Source of the DNA: Moelleriella libera RCEF 2490
Lineage: Eukaryota; Ascomycota; Sordariomycetes; Hypocreales; Clavicipitaceae
Direction: 5' to 3'
Assembly: GCA_001636675.1 (NCBI GenBank)
Contig: AZGY01000027.1
Span: 62,001 to 126,000 of the forward strand
DNA length: 64,000 bases
A program made the position numbers and the translations under genes. Under the pieces are notes generated by a model. That model had not been told where the DNA came from. It did not search any database and saw only the letters and a list, made by a program, of their open reading frames with translations. Below, one piece after another: positions 11,425 to 21,828 of this stretch. How positions within the stretch are numbered: the first letter of the stretch is position 1; the number at the start of each line of letters is the position of its first letter.

Positions 11425-12128
11425 ATGCGATTCGGACTTGCCGTCTTGGTGGCGCAAGGCCTCGTGAGCGGCAGCTTCGCCGAACCATGGGAGATGGGGC
11501 CATGGAAGTATGGGGTGAGTCAAAAAATCCGAGTCCAAAAGCCGTGAATCAAAGCGACCAGAAAACTGAGACAAGGGATAAAAAACTTACTCGCAAAGGT
11601 CTGCTCCAAGGAACACAACAACGCTTGCGAGCTCAGTTGGCACGTTATGACGCGCGACAGCCTTTCTTTACGCAAGTATCGGTTCACATGTGCGGAGGAC
11701 CAACCGGTGAGGAGACGACAGACCATGTTCGCGATAAGGGAGAGGTGGCAATGCTGACTTGGGCGGATCAACAACAGTGTGACAAGTCGTGCTGGTACAA
11801 TACATCAAAACAGAAGGGATGCTGCAGCAACCTTGTTCCTTTTAAATTCCCCAGAAAATCGAAACTGCCGAATGGCAGGCTGACTTCTCATCTCTTGCCG
11901 CATTTCTTTCCGTATCACGGCAAGAAGACTGAACGAATCCCGGGCCTAGATCCGGACGTCCTGGGGCGACGAACAGTATGCGAAGGACGCGCGTTTGCGA
12001 CGCAACTGACACTGATCAGTGAAGAACGCTTTTCCCAAACCACGAAATCTGCCTCCAGAGGGAAGAGGGTTCGAGGGAAGAGGGTTCGAGCGCAGCGAGG
12101 CCAGCCCGCCGCAGGCGACCCCCGGTAG
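11425..12128 (+). CDS. small secreted cysteine-rich protein, function unknown (3' end uncertain)
   Basis: Built from three short exons: 11425-11514, 11599-11706, and 11778 onward. Both introns are in phase 0, with good donors (GTGAGT, GTGAGG), and intron 2 has a GCTGAC branch site before its CAG. Residues 1-19 (MRFGLAVLVAQGLVSGSFA) form a signal peptide cleaved before EPWEMG. The mature part then carries cysteines at about 32, 40, 61, 67, 71, 81 and 82 (C-x7-C-x20-C-x5-C-x3-C-x9-CC), typical of effector-like secreted proteins stabilised by disulfides. I recognise no family. After about residue 90 the frame stays open to 12128, but its last residues are encoded by a dispersed repeat (12046-12146), so the true end is probably earlier or was altered by the insertion. 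A weak intron at about 11976 would end the protein at about 132 residues. Confidence 0.55.
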
Positions 12129-12146
12129 GGCCGCCGGAGGCAGATT
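12046..12146 (-). repeat. dispersed GC-rich element, copy A
   Basis: Contains the core GCCTCCGGCGGCCCTACC...GGTCGCC in reverse orientation (12086-12143). It is bounded by ATCTGCCTCC on the left and GGAGGCAGAT on the right, a perfect 10-base inverted terminal repeat. An internal 13-base unit (GGGAAGAGGGTTC) is doubled. Confidence 0.8.
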
Positions 12147-12697
12147 CACAACTCCTTGGCGTGAGTGAGCAGAGAGAGCTCCTCCGATCGGCCCGGTTGG
12201 AGGTGGCTTGGGGGCGCGAATAAGCAGCACGAAGCACCGACAAATCTGACAAGAATTCAATATGCTCTCAGGACTCCTGCTGGCCACCCGCTGCATCGCT
12301 GCTGCAATTGCTGCTGCTGCTGCTGCTGCTCGTCGTCCACGTGCAAGTATAGCAAGTTCTGGTGCAGCCGGCCTCGCGCAACCCGGATTCTCAACCTCGT
12401 GGTGCATTATTGCGCATCGAGCCGTCGTCCCTGGTGCAGAGAGGCAGGCAGCATGGACGTCGTCTGTCGGCAACGTGGAGAGGCGAAGGGGATTCGGTCC
12501 CATGCACGGAGCATATGTGACAAGTCGTGGGCTGGGGTGGGCGGGCACTGGAGCGTTTCTACTTGCATGATTTTAGGTTTTTAGTGAGATGGGGGTTTTT
12601 GATTTTCTGCTCAAGACGTGCACCGAAAGCGATGGCGGATTGGTTCGACTCGCACGCGCGATGCGATTGATTGCACGGATGGGGGCCCCCAAGCCGC

Positions 12698-13008
12698 CGG
12701 CCAACTTGGTTCATAGCCGAGGAGAGAGGGAGCGGAGCGGGCGGCTCCGCATTGTCGGCCAAAGTGGCCGGCCCGCCCGCCGCTGCATCGCGAAGAAAAC
12801 TACGTGAATGATTGCAAAGACGGCCAACTTGGCCGTCGTTGCGTGACCCAATTCGCGAGGCTGAAGGGGGCACGGCACAACGATGCTGAGAAATGCCAGT
12901 TGGTTCGGCCAGAATGGCCTCAGTCGTTTGTCATTCTGCATCCAATCTACGCCAACGATGAACTCGTCCGAAGGAATATTATGCCAGTTGGAACGGCCAG
13001 AATGGTTG
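12698..13008 (+). promoter_or_regulatory. array of five CGGCCA-N3-TGGCCG palindromes (candidate Zn2Cys6 sites)
   Basis: Perfect copies are CGGCCAAAGTGGCCG at 12756-12770 and CGGCCAACTTGGCCG at 12821-12835, the latter embedded in a 19-base perfect palindrome (12819-12837). Near-perfect copies are at 12906-12920 (one end base changed), 12698-12712 (right half degraded) and 12994-13008 (right half altered). Read as CGG-N9-CCG, these have the inverted CGG triplets bound by Zn2Cys6 dimers. They lie 225-535 bases upstream of the dehydrogenase start, and a Zn2Cys6 regulator is encoded directly downstream of that gene. Binding is inference. Confidence 0.6.
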
Positions 13009-13072
13009 GCCTCGGTGGTTTTGTCAATTCTGCATTAAATCTACGCCAACGATGAACTCGTCCGAAGGAACA
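12895..13072 (+). repeat. 88-bp tandem duplication in the dehydrogenase promoter
   Basis: Units start at 12895 and 12983. Both contain CCAGTTGG, the CGGCCAGAATGG half-palindrome and the block CTACGCCAACGATGAACTCG TCCGAAGGAA. The duplication doubled one of the candidate regulator sites. Confidence 0.85.
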
Positions 13073-13081
13073 TGATCTCAG

Positions 13082-13088
13082 TATATAA
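13082..13088 (+). promoter_or_regulatory. TATA box of the dehydrogenase gene
   Basis: TATATAA sits just upstream of the open frame. With a start point about 30 bases on, the ATG at 13119 would be almost at the transcript end, which favours the ATG at 13233. Confidence 0.5.
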
Positions 13089-13232
13089 AGAAACACATGC
13101 GGTATTCAGGAATCAAATATGATCATCGCATCATTGATCTATAGAGCTTGCATTGTGCCTCCCCCCCTATTGTATCACTCTGAAGCAAAGAACCAGGAGC
13201 ATTCTGCCGTAATTCAGCCCAGGCAAAGCAGG

Positions 13233-13973
13233 ATGACTCTGGGCACTCGACCACTCGCTCTCGTCACCGGCGCGACGCAAGGCATCGGCCTCGCAGTCGC
13301 CCGCCAACTCGCCCGCCAGCACTCCTACCACGTCCTGCTCGGCGTGCGCGACGTGGAGACCGGCACCCGCATCGCAGACGAGCTCAAGAGAGACGGCCAC
13401 CAGGCATCCGTGGTGGAGCTGGACCTCACCGTCGAGCAGTCCATCGACGGCGCCATCAAAGCCATCGAGCGCGACCACGGCTACCTCGACGTCTTGGTGA
13501 ACAACGCCGGCACCTTACTGGACAACAGGGCCGAGATGAAGAAATGGGACCTGTACCAGGCCACGTTCGTCACCAACGTCATCGGGGCCGGCGTCTTGAC
13601 GGAGGGGCTGGTGCCTCTGCTGTCCAGGGCGCGGTCTGGTCCCCCGCGCGTCGTCTTTGTGAGCAGCAGGATGGGGAGCCTGGCGCTGTCGCTCGACAAG
13701 ACGACCAACTACTACGCGGCCGAGTACAAGGTGTACGACGCGAGCAAGGCGGCCGTCAACATGCTGGCCGTCGAGTTCGCGCGCGTCCTCGACGGCGTGG
13801 GGGGCAAGAGCAACGCCGTGTGTCCGGGCCTGGTCAGCACGGCGCTGACGGGCCACACTGCCTACGGGGAGAGCCCTGAGCTCGGCGCCGTCAGGATAGT
13901 GGAGATGGCTACCCTGGGACAGGACGGGCCAACGGGCACGTTCAGCGACAGGAGCGGCGTTGTGCCCTGGTGA
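13233..13973 (+). CDS. short-chain dehydrogenase/reductase (SDR), NAD(P)-dependent
   Basis: A single exon of 246 residues, the usual length for classical SDRs. The Rossmann motif TGATQGIG is near the N-terminus. NNAG is in the middle, the catalytic serine is in VFVSS, and the YDASK motif supplies Tyr and Lys; PGLVSTALTG follows as in the family. The frame is open back to 13119, but conservation starts at MTLGTRPLALVTGA, so I chose 13233. Residues just after the first beta strand (VRDVETG) are of the type that often accept NADPH. The enzyme would reduce a ketone or oxidise an alcohol in the cytosol; the substrate cannot be read. A Zn2Cys6-type regulator follows on the same strand 367 bases downstream, and candidate binding sites for such a regulator lie upstream. 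Confidence 0.92.
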   Translation: MTLGTRPLALVTGATQGIGLAVARQLARQHSYHVLLGVRDVETGTRIADELKRDGHQASVVELDLTVEQSIDGAIKAIERDHGYLDVLVNNAGTLLDNRAEMKKWDLYQATFVTNVIGAGVLTEGLVPLLSRARSGPPRVVFVSSRMGSLALSLDKTTNYYAAEYKVYDASKAAVNMLAVEFARVLDGVGGKSNAVCPGLVSTALTGHTAYGESPELGAVRIVEMATLGQDGPTGTFSDRSGVVPW

Positions 13974-14339
13974 TGATGATGATGATGATGGACGCGCGAT
14001 TGGCAGGCCAGCTTAGACGGGAGAAGTAGACTAGACTCTGTGCGGCCGACCGCAAACCTTGTTTCGCCCCCCTTCAATTATGTATCTGCCCTCGGCGCCC
14101 GATTTTGATTGACCGGGGAGAAAAGCACGGAGTTAACGAGCTCTTCTGTCCGGGGGCGTGAAACGAAGGCGCCACCATTTGGGCGAGGGGGGTCGAAAGA
14201 CGACTAAAAAAAAAAAAAAAAGATGGACTGACGGGAGTAATTGTTGCCATGTGTGGCAAGGCATTTTTTGTTTTTGGTCTTGACATTGACCCAATCGAAG
14301 CAGTGCAGTCAGCCGTGGCCAAGCAAGCCCTTGTTCATC

Positions 14340-14948
14340 ATGGAAGGGCTTTCTGCGGCGCCCACGTCGCTCAAGACATCGCTCAACTTCTGTCCCATGT
14401 GCGAAAAGCCATTCACGCGAGGTTCCTCCCACCAGGCCCCCAGGTGCGACTTCACACTTACGGAACAGGTCACGGCTAACAGGTGCGTGAACTAAAGACC
14501 GGCCGTACAATCGACATGTGAGGTACTGTCGCAAAGCGCAGCTCACTCGCAAAGGTCGTCCGAAAGCCTGCATCGCCTGCAATCTCGCCAAAACCAGGTG
14601 CGACTTTGCGACGCCTCGCTGCAGTAGGTGCGAGAGGAGAGGGGTCGACTGCACGTATGACGAGACGCAGCACGCTCTGCCGGATAGGTTGGCGGTGGAA
14701 AGCCAATCAGCTTCAACTCTGCACTTCAGTCCGAGTGACAGGACTACTCTGGCCGGCGCTGATTGGCTGGACTGGGGCAACTTTGAGGAATCTCCGTACC
14801 AGGGCCAAGTCGACTCGCTCGAGACCGTCCTCCCTGACGCGAACGTTATTAATATTGGATTGGATGATTTCGGCAGCTTCATAGGCGGTGTTGACAGCTG
14901 GGAGAGGACGGCGGACATTGCTGGCTCGTCGCTTGCCTCGCAGCTGGG

Positions 14949-14979
<31 letters not shown>

Positions 14980-16139
14980 CAGGACCATCTCACGATCCCC
15001 AATCACAACTCGGTCGAGTACATCCTGGCCAAGTCGCGCGCGACCCGAGCTCTCACCCAGCTGAGCCACGATACCGTGGCATCGCAACATGCGGCCAATC
15101 TCATCTCCCGGATCGTCAGTGCCTTTCCTCAGATGATGTTGCGCCGGAGTACGTTTCCGCCTTTTATACATGCACACTGGGACGAGCCGGCGCTGCCGGA
15201 CATCTTGGCAAGCTGTGTGGGCATTGCGAGACTATTCGTCACCCGATCGGACGACACACGTTCATTCCTCTGGAAGACGATTGGTGCCGAGGAAAAAAGA
15301 TTTCGGGATGAGGTACGTACGCAGAGGGCCTGTCGGGAAACCCTGAAGTCGTCTCGTCGTCGGTAGGATTCTCCGGCTGAGCGTTTTCGTGCGGCTCCAG
15401 AAACACACGTTTACTGCGGCTCAGCTCGTGCAAGCAGGCCAAGCCTTGACCATTTACATCGTCATGGCCATTATTGACCAGCATGAAAATACGCCCGCGC
15501 TTGGTGCGCAGCTCATGCATACGTCCATGGTATTACCACCACATTGTCGATCGGAGGGGTGGCAAGCAGTCAGCTAACGCCATGGGTTGGTTCAGGAACT
15601 CAAACTCCACCTGCAGACGCTCATTGGGGAACGAGATGTCGACGGCGAGCTCATCATGCCAGGGACCGAGTCCGCCAAGAGCAGCAAAACGTGGCAAGAC
15701 TGGATCTTTTCCGAGTCGAGACGACGGTAAGCATGCGCCTTTTTTCTCACCTTGACGAGAGGGGAGGATCACCATTGGGGGGCTCGTGCATGCACAGAAG
15801 CTGAAATCCCATGGGCACCGCAGCCTGGCCTGTCTGTGGTTCGTCATCACGCGTGTGTTTGCGCTCAAGACCGAAAAGGCATTCTGTTCGGCCATGAACG
15901 ACTATCCGCAACTGGCGCTCCCGTCGTCCAAGTTCGTCTGGGAAGCTCGCACGCGAGACGAGTGGCAGACGGAAAAGCTGCACCACGAGAGGAGCTGCCC
16001 GATCACGACGTTTGCCGAGTTGCTCGAGGTGCATGGCCGTCCGGGAGACGCGGAAAATGCAAGAAAACTGGATACGTGGGAGGCTGGAAGCGACAAGCTG
16101 GGCATGCTGATGGACATTGCCGTGGAGCTTGCCGTGTGA
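14340..16139 (+). CDS. C2H2/Zn2Cys6 dual zinc-finger transcription factor
   Basis: Five exons (14340-14443, 14523-15312, 15401-15529, 15596-15726, 15824-16139) keep phase throughout and give 489 residues. The N-terminus has a C2H2-like half (FCPMCEKPFTR ... RYCRK) followed directly by a Zn2Cys6 cluster, C-x2-C-x6-C-x6-C-x2-C-x6-C (CIACNLAKTRCDFATPRCSRC). This order is typical of a fungal regulator class that often controls small metabolic clusters. A poly-Ala run near residue 175 is encoded by a CAG repeat (about 14954-14977). The C-terminal 250 residues are helical and resemble the fungal regulator middle region (VFALKTEKAFCSAMNDYPQL). Exon 2 starts with a completed AGG codon, which supports intron 1. 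The neighbouring dehydrogenase, with CGG-N9-CCG sites in its promoter, is a plausible target. Confidence 0.85.
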
Positions 16140-16282
16140 AAACAAAAATAGACATTCAATGTCACCCTTCTTTGTCCCGAGTGTGCAGGCAGTGATCACG
16201 TATGTTTGCCGTGTGGCACTCCGTACGTACAGGAGGAGCGCTGACAATGAAGAAGGGGGGCGCAAAGAAGTCCCTCAGCCCC

Positions 16283-16316
<34 letters not shown>

Positions 16317-17859
16317 CCCCTTCGAGCACCTACAGTACTGTAAGAACAAGAAATCAAGGATTGCAAGGAAAGCAGCGATGGCCGGGCATCGGTCCGTTGA
16401 CCGTGCACCGCCTGGGGAAATTTGGTCCAAGTGCGTGCGCGCGTGGATGAACGGCACAATATCGTACAGTACGAGCTGACGATCCTTGTTAATCAAACGA
16501 GTCAAATTGCAGGTGACGAATAACACATGCATGCTGCATATCATGTAACTTTCCACTTCCGATTGCTACCCCCTCAAATCGGACATGGTCGTATCAGCAG
16601 CAGAAAAACAAGCTCCAGCTCCACGCAGGATCGGAATGTGGTCCTGTGGGAGGATGGCTGAGGTTGCGGTCGGCCTGCAGGTCGTTTGGTCCGTGACGCA
16701 TAATGTGGGATCAATATTATGACGATGACGATCCTTTTGGAAGGGACAGCACAGGACAGACGGGCAACGGCGGGTAACGGCGCAATGCGACGCCTCGGAC
16801 GGACACGCACGCACGCACGCGGTCCTCCCCAACAGGCACGTTTGTACCTCTGCAATCGGTCTTCCTGGATTGTTATCAGCTGCTAGCGGCGGATACCTGC
16901 GCAGGGTGTTTGAACCCAACCGGCCCTCGGGAGGGCCAATCAGGGCATGTTGGGTGGATGGGAGATCAGCACCGAAGGGGGGGCAACTTCAGATTGCACG
17001 CAGCGCCCACAGAGATTGAAAGTACTCCCCCCCGACATGTGATCCACCAACGTGCGCCTGCGGTAGGTCCCCAGCTAACAGCAGCAGGCGGGCCACAACA
17101 CGCTGGCCCACTAGCACGAAACCTCTGCGCCCCCCCCCCCGGTCAAGTCCGGCCACAGACGACCGGCAGGACAATAGAACAAGGTAAGCTGGGCCACCCT
17201 GTGCACATCAGATAGATTGACTGGACATTAAAACCTGCCCGAGGTGGCAAGGCCTGTCGCCCACAACAACGCGCTATGGGCTGCAAATGTCTTGCATGGG
17301 GGGCCCGACGCCGTCCAAATTGTCGACCTATCGAATCCATTTCCATGACGCCACTTGTTTGTTGGTCCCAGAAGCCGGTTGCATTCTCCATGAGAGACAT
17401 CTCTGTCTAAAATTGACGCAAATACCAGAATATCCGCCCTTTCACCTTCTTCCTACCCTCTCCCGCTTCTCACGCTGCCGCCGCCATTGTGAAACCTGTC
17501 TCTCGGTCGCCCGGGTGCCTGCATTATCGAGACGAGACTCCCGTTAATCGAACGTTGACGATCAAAATTTCTTAAATCTTTTTTTTTAACCTTTCCATAC
17601 CTTGCCTGGGCTTGACTTGGAGCTACAGGCGTTTTGAAACACGATCCCGAGCTCTCCGATGATTCTCATCAGTCCCTTCGCTTGCTCAATTCGTCATTCG
17701 TCATCGCAGTACAGCACGGGCTGAACGCGACAACAAATCATCTCGCTTCTCCCCCCCTTGTTGCTCTTCTTTTTGCCCCCTTTTGTCTTTTCTCTTCCTC
17801 CTTCTCCCATTCTAATTCTTTTACTCTTCCTCTTCGGAAGTCATCCTTTTCTAACTTGG
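16140..17859. other. intergenic; long homopolymer and CT-rich leader of the downstream gene
   Basis: A run of 30 C residues is at 16284-16313, then T and six more C. An (ACGC)n stretch is near 16805-16820. From about 17430 the plus strand is pyrimidine-rich, fitting promoter and leader of the gene at 17860. No coding signal was recognised. Confidence 0.6.
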
Positions 17860-19347
17860 ATGACAATGGGAGTGGCTATACGCCCGTTCAAAGTATCGGT
17901 CCGCAGAAGAACACCAACCGTGGTCATCATCTGCTCCCTTTCCCTCTTGCTTCTCGCATTCGGTGCTTTTGAACGATCGGAATCGCGCCTGCAGTACCCG
18001 CTCCCACTCATCTTGGAAGCCGCCCTACCCGAGAGGCTGCGGGTTCCCCCATCATGTCGATCCGACCTCAACTATCTACGGCGGCCTGAATATGGCCTTT
18101 CGAAAGAAATCATCTACCAGAAGCGCTGTGTTCACGGCCTCAAGAACACTGGCGTGTCGAGAGACAACATCGCCCAGCAGCCGAGGCCCCTGTTCCAGGC
18201 CAACAACAGCAGAATATTGGATCTGAACCATGGCTGTAGCGGCGCTCTACCGGAAGAGACCGCGTGCAGCCCAATTACTCTGAATGTTCCTCTTCCCTAT
18301 CCGAAGCGCGAGTACCCCGAGCTCATCTTTGGGGTCGCATCGTCCTCGCAAAGATTGAAAGACTCGATTCCACAATTCAGGCACTGGCTGGGAGGCACCA
18401 AGGCTCGGCTGCTGGCAATTGTGACGGACCACAAGTTGTCAAATCGTCAGATGAGAAAATTGACAACACAGTTTAACCAGTCCGGCATCCATTTCATTGG
18501 TGTTCGACCGGAGAACCCAGATATTGGCGTGAACGAACAACACTTCGTCGCCGTACGCGACCTCCTCCGCCACGCCGACGAGGAGACGAAATGGGGTGTA
18601 ATCATCGACGACGATACCTTTTTCCCATCGCTGTACCCTCTCGCTCAAGCACTCGACAAACAAGACGCCTCTGTACCTGCCTATGTCGGCGCCCTTTCGG
18701 AGAACCAGGAGGCCGTCGACTTCCATGGATACATGGCGTATGGTGGCGGCGGGATTTTCCTCTCGGTCCCCATGCTAAAGCTGCTGGAACAAAACGTGGA
18801 CGCGTGCCTGAGCGAGAGCAGGAATCGCGAAGGTGACGGCATGCTCAAATACTGCGTCGACACGAAGACGGACGCGAACCTGACGCAAATCCCCGGCCTG
18901 CACCAGCTCGATTTTGGCGGCGACTTGGGTGGCTTTTATGAGTCAGGCAAATTGCCTCTCAGTCTACATCACTGGAAGACGTGGCATCAAGCCCCGGTCG
19001 ACAAGATGGCCAAGGTTGGCCAATTCTGTGGGGGCTGTCTCTTCCAACGATGGCGCTTTGGGACGGACACGGTCCTCGCCAACGGCTACAGCATCGCCGT
19101 GTACAAGAATGGCACGGCGGCCGTCGACCTGAACCGCATGGAGGGCACTTTTCGCGATTCCGGCCCTCACTGGGAATGGAGCCTCGGCCCCATGAGAGAC
19201 GCTCTTCCGGCCGACGAAAAGAAGAGCTACGTGCTCGCGGACGCCGAAGTTGTCGGCGATCACCTCCGCCAGGTGTATGTATATAAAGCGCCGGGCGACG
19301 AGGGCCGAAGAGACGAGGTTTTTGAGCTGTGGTGGGATTGGCGATGA
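17860..19347 (+). CDS. fungal GT31-like glycosyltransferase (DUF604 type), type II membrane protein
   Basis: A single exon of 495 residues. A short basic N-terminus is followed by one hydrophobic segment at about residues 18-35, giving a type II Golgi topology. The lumenal part has a metal-binding DDD motif at 250-252 (VIIDDDTFFPS), followed by the Gly-rich AYGGGGIFLSVPM and a GGDLGGFYES stretch, all hallmarks of the fringe-like/DUF604 branch of family GT31. Several N-glycosylation sequons and spaced cysteines fit a secretory-pathway protein. Family members transfer a hexose from a nucleotide sugar to glycans; the acceptor is unknown. The frame is open upstream, but the first ATG is at 17860 and the hydrophobic translation before it is a CT-rich leader. 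Confidence 0.85.
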   Translation: MTMGVAIRPFKVSVRRRTPTVVIICSLSLLLLAFGAFERSESRLQYPLPLILEAALPERLRVPPSCRSDLNYLRRPEYGLSKEIIYQKRCVHGLKNTGVSRDNIAQQPRPLFQANNSRILDLNHGCSGALPEETACSPITLNVPLPYPKREYPELIFGVASSSQRLKDSIPQFRHWLGGTKARLLAIVTDHKLSNRQMRKLTTQFNQSGIHFIGVRPENPDIGVNEQHFVAVRDLLRHADEETKWGVIIDDDTFFPSLYPLAQALDKQDASVPAYVGALSENQEAVDFHGYMAYGGGGIFLSVPMLKLLEQNVDACLSESRNREGDGMLKYCVDTKTDANLTQIPGLHQLDFGGDLGGFYESGKLPLSLHHWKTWHQAPVDKMAKVGQFCGGCLFQRWRFGTDTVLANGYSIAVYKNGTAAVDLNRMEGTFRDSGPHWEWSLGPMRDALPADEKKSYVLADAEVVGDHLRQVYVYKAPGDEGRRDEVFELWWDWR

Positions 19348-21828
19348 TACAAAGTGAGAGGAGGAGAGGAGCTGGGCATCCAACCGGCCAGTCTGTCGTT
19401 ACAAGGACAGGGCCGAGTGCGCCGGCGGACCGACGGGGTGTTTATTTTTGTATAATGTGTGAACCATTGTCGGTGGGCGGGCAATGGTTGCGGCATTTTG
19501 GACATTTGTGTGGACCATTTACTTTCCGGCGTACAGCGTAATTTTGGCATACTCGCACGAGTTTCAGTCTATTCAGGATACAGGGGATCGGGATGAGGAA
19601 TATCTCGTCCGATGCCGCAAATACATTTCTCTCCATCCACCCTCTTTCTTTCCTTCTTTCTATCTTTCATTAATGTGAGTGAGCAGCAAAGGCGCGCAAA
19701 GTGCCGCTGCCTCTGTTTCATGAAAGTCCCAAGTCTCGCGAGGCCAACCCCGGACAGAAAGCGTGGTCGTGCTCCGCGGATCGGGATAAGAACTATCTCG
19801 TCCGATGCCGCAAATACATTTCTCTCGATCCACCCTCTTTCTTTCTTTCTTTCCTTCCTTCTTTCTTTCTTCTCATCTTTCTTCAACGTGGGTGAGCAGC
19901 AAAGGCGCGCCAAGTGCCGCTGCCGCTGTTTCATCACAGTCCCAAGTCTCGCGAGGTCACCCCCGGACAGCAAGTGTGGTCGTGTTCCGCGAGATTCTAG
20001 ATGATGTTTGAGCTGACGATTCGATGAGAACCAGAACGCCAAGACCCATTGTTTTATGAGTTACAGCTTGGCGTTGGGAGGGGGGGGAAGGTCTGCTGTC
20101 GCTCTTGCATACGTACGTGGTCGTTCCAGAAACTTGCGCGTCACCCAATCAGAAAAGTCGGGAAGGGTGCCGCGCAAGCACGATGTCCAATACACCTCAC
20201 CTAGCTCTTTTCTGCCTCTCTTCGCGTCGCGACTAAGTGGGAAAAAACGTGGGAAATGTCTTTTTCTAGTCTAGATCTGGTCCTAGCCTGGCGCGGGCGA
20301 GAGGGGGAGAAAAGAGGGGGGCGCGGATTTCAGAAAGGGCAAGCCGATGATGATGATGCCAAACTTTGCGCGTCGCAGTTCGGTAGGGCAGTTTCAGCGA
20401 TGACATCGAGTGCCCGCGCAGCACTGCCCTGCCCTGCCCTGCCCTCTGCTCCTTTTTTTTTTTTCTCTCTCTGGAAATACCGTCATGGGACGATCCCGAG
20501 TTCAACCCGTCTTTTTTTTTGTCCAAATCCATGTGCCGTGTTTGCCGGGGGTGCAGAGAAGGAAAGGAAGCGAGCGAGGGGGGATCGTCCCATCGCCAGT
20601 CGGACCAAAGTTCTGTGACTGTCGTTTCCCACAGATTGCAATCTGTCGCAGCTAGCTGCGTGAACATGCGTGCCCTGCGGAACTAAGAGCGGCAAAGGCG
20701 GCAGTGGCATCTGTCCGTGATTTGGTGGTGGCGGGGGGAATGCGGCAAGTTCTCTCTCGCTCTCCTCTCCGTTCTTTTGGGCAATCAATCCCAGACGGTC
20801 GGTCCTGTTCCGTATGACGAACCAGACGTGGGACCCCAGGTTCTAACCAAGGTTCGTCCCCCTCCCCTCTTTCTTCAGCCCAGCCGTGTAGCAGAAAAGG
20901 GCCATGTATTCTGTTTTCCAAAAGTGGCACAGACTGTGTCGTCTGGTCGGCTGCGCGGCTCGTGTCACCCAGTCTCTCGATGGTCTTGTCTCTTGTCCCT
21001 CGTGTTTCCGGGGACTTGGGATGGCACGCACGTTGTTGTTGGTCCAGGCACGCAAGGTCGCACAGACGGCGCCACCGCACTCGATCCAGTTCACAGTTCA
21101 CATGTTGCTACAGACTATTCAGAGAAATTGCCATCACACCAGTCAGTCCGTTGGCCTTGATCGATTGATAAACAGCCATGTACACATCCTGATCGCGTGC
21201 AAACCACTACTCATTCGCGCGCCCATCGTTGTTTTCCTGCCATGCCGTCAAACGAACCCTGTCTTGTCTTGGCAAAAAGCTTGGCCGAGAAATCATGATC
21301 AAATCCCCATCCGACACGATGCGCAATCGATCTTTCCTTTCTTTTGCCCGGCAGCTCCTTGACACGGAGCACCCTCCACCCCCAGTTCCTGTCCTAGTCA
21401 CGGCTCGACGGCGCGCGCGCGCGCGCGAGTAGCCACAACCTGTGACTAGTAGCTGTTTAGGGCCATTCATGCCCGTTGGAGTGGCTGACATCGGCCGCGT
21501 TACAGAACGGCACATCATTGTCACGTCACGCCTCGTCGTCGTCACATACGAAGATCACGCCGCTCTCGACCTGCGTAGATGAGCAGTGCCGTGCAAGCAG
21601 GAGAAGGGGGGCAGAGGGGGGAGGGAAGGAGAGAATTTCCTATAATAAGGCTGTCATGTTCGTCCCAAGAGAGTTTTCCCTTTCCCCTCATCCTCATCAC
21701 CAACACATCTAATCCTTCCTACATTCGGCGGCAGGCTTCGCACATTCTCTTACAACACATTCCCTTTTCTTTTTGCTTTTCCAATTCCTTTCTTTCCTTT
21801 ATTTCTCCCACTCACTAATACCGCAAAC
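19348..21828. other. intergenic, contains a tandem duplication and microsatellites
   Basis: Beyond the tandem repeat at 19586-19992, the stretch has CCCTG repeats at about 20424-20444, a (GC)n run near 21410-21428 and a CT-rich segment before the next gene. No gene is supported. The longest frames are low-complexity or basic without family resemblance. Confidence 0.6.
19586..19992 (+). repeat. tandem duplication, units of 193 and about 214 bp
   Basis: Units start at 19586 and 19779. They share TCTCGTCCGATGCCGCAAAT, GAGCAGCAAAGGCGCGC and AAGTCTCGCGAGG. The length difference comes mainly from expansion of the CTTTC microsatellite in the second copy. Confidence 0.9.

Larger units (their letters stand above)
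12144..13118. other. intergenic region upstream of the dehydrogenase
   Basis: Holds a (GCT)n run at about 12310-12329, the CGG-N9-CCG palindrome array annotated separately, and an 88-base tandem duplication. No coding signal is seen; the open frames in the GCT run are low-complexity artefacts. Confidence 0.6.

Noticed and set aside
12300..12345. GCT/CTG trinucleotide run in open frames on both strands
   Set aside because: A simple microsatellite; the frames around it lack any conserved segment.
12639..12652. GGTTCGACTC resembling a tRNA B box
   Set aside because: No matching A box or cloverleaf could be formed upstream; I found no convincing tRNA in the window.
14133..15002. 289-codon minus-strand frame under the Zn2Cys6 regulator
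   Set aside because: It is antisense to the conserved zinc-cluster exon, has poly-Ala and poly-Phe from repeats and no family match.
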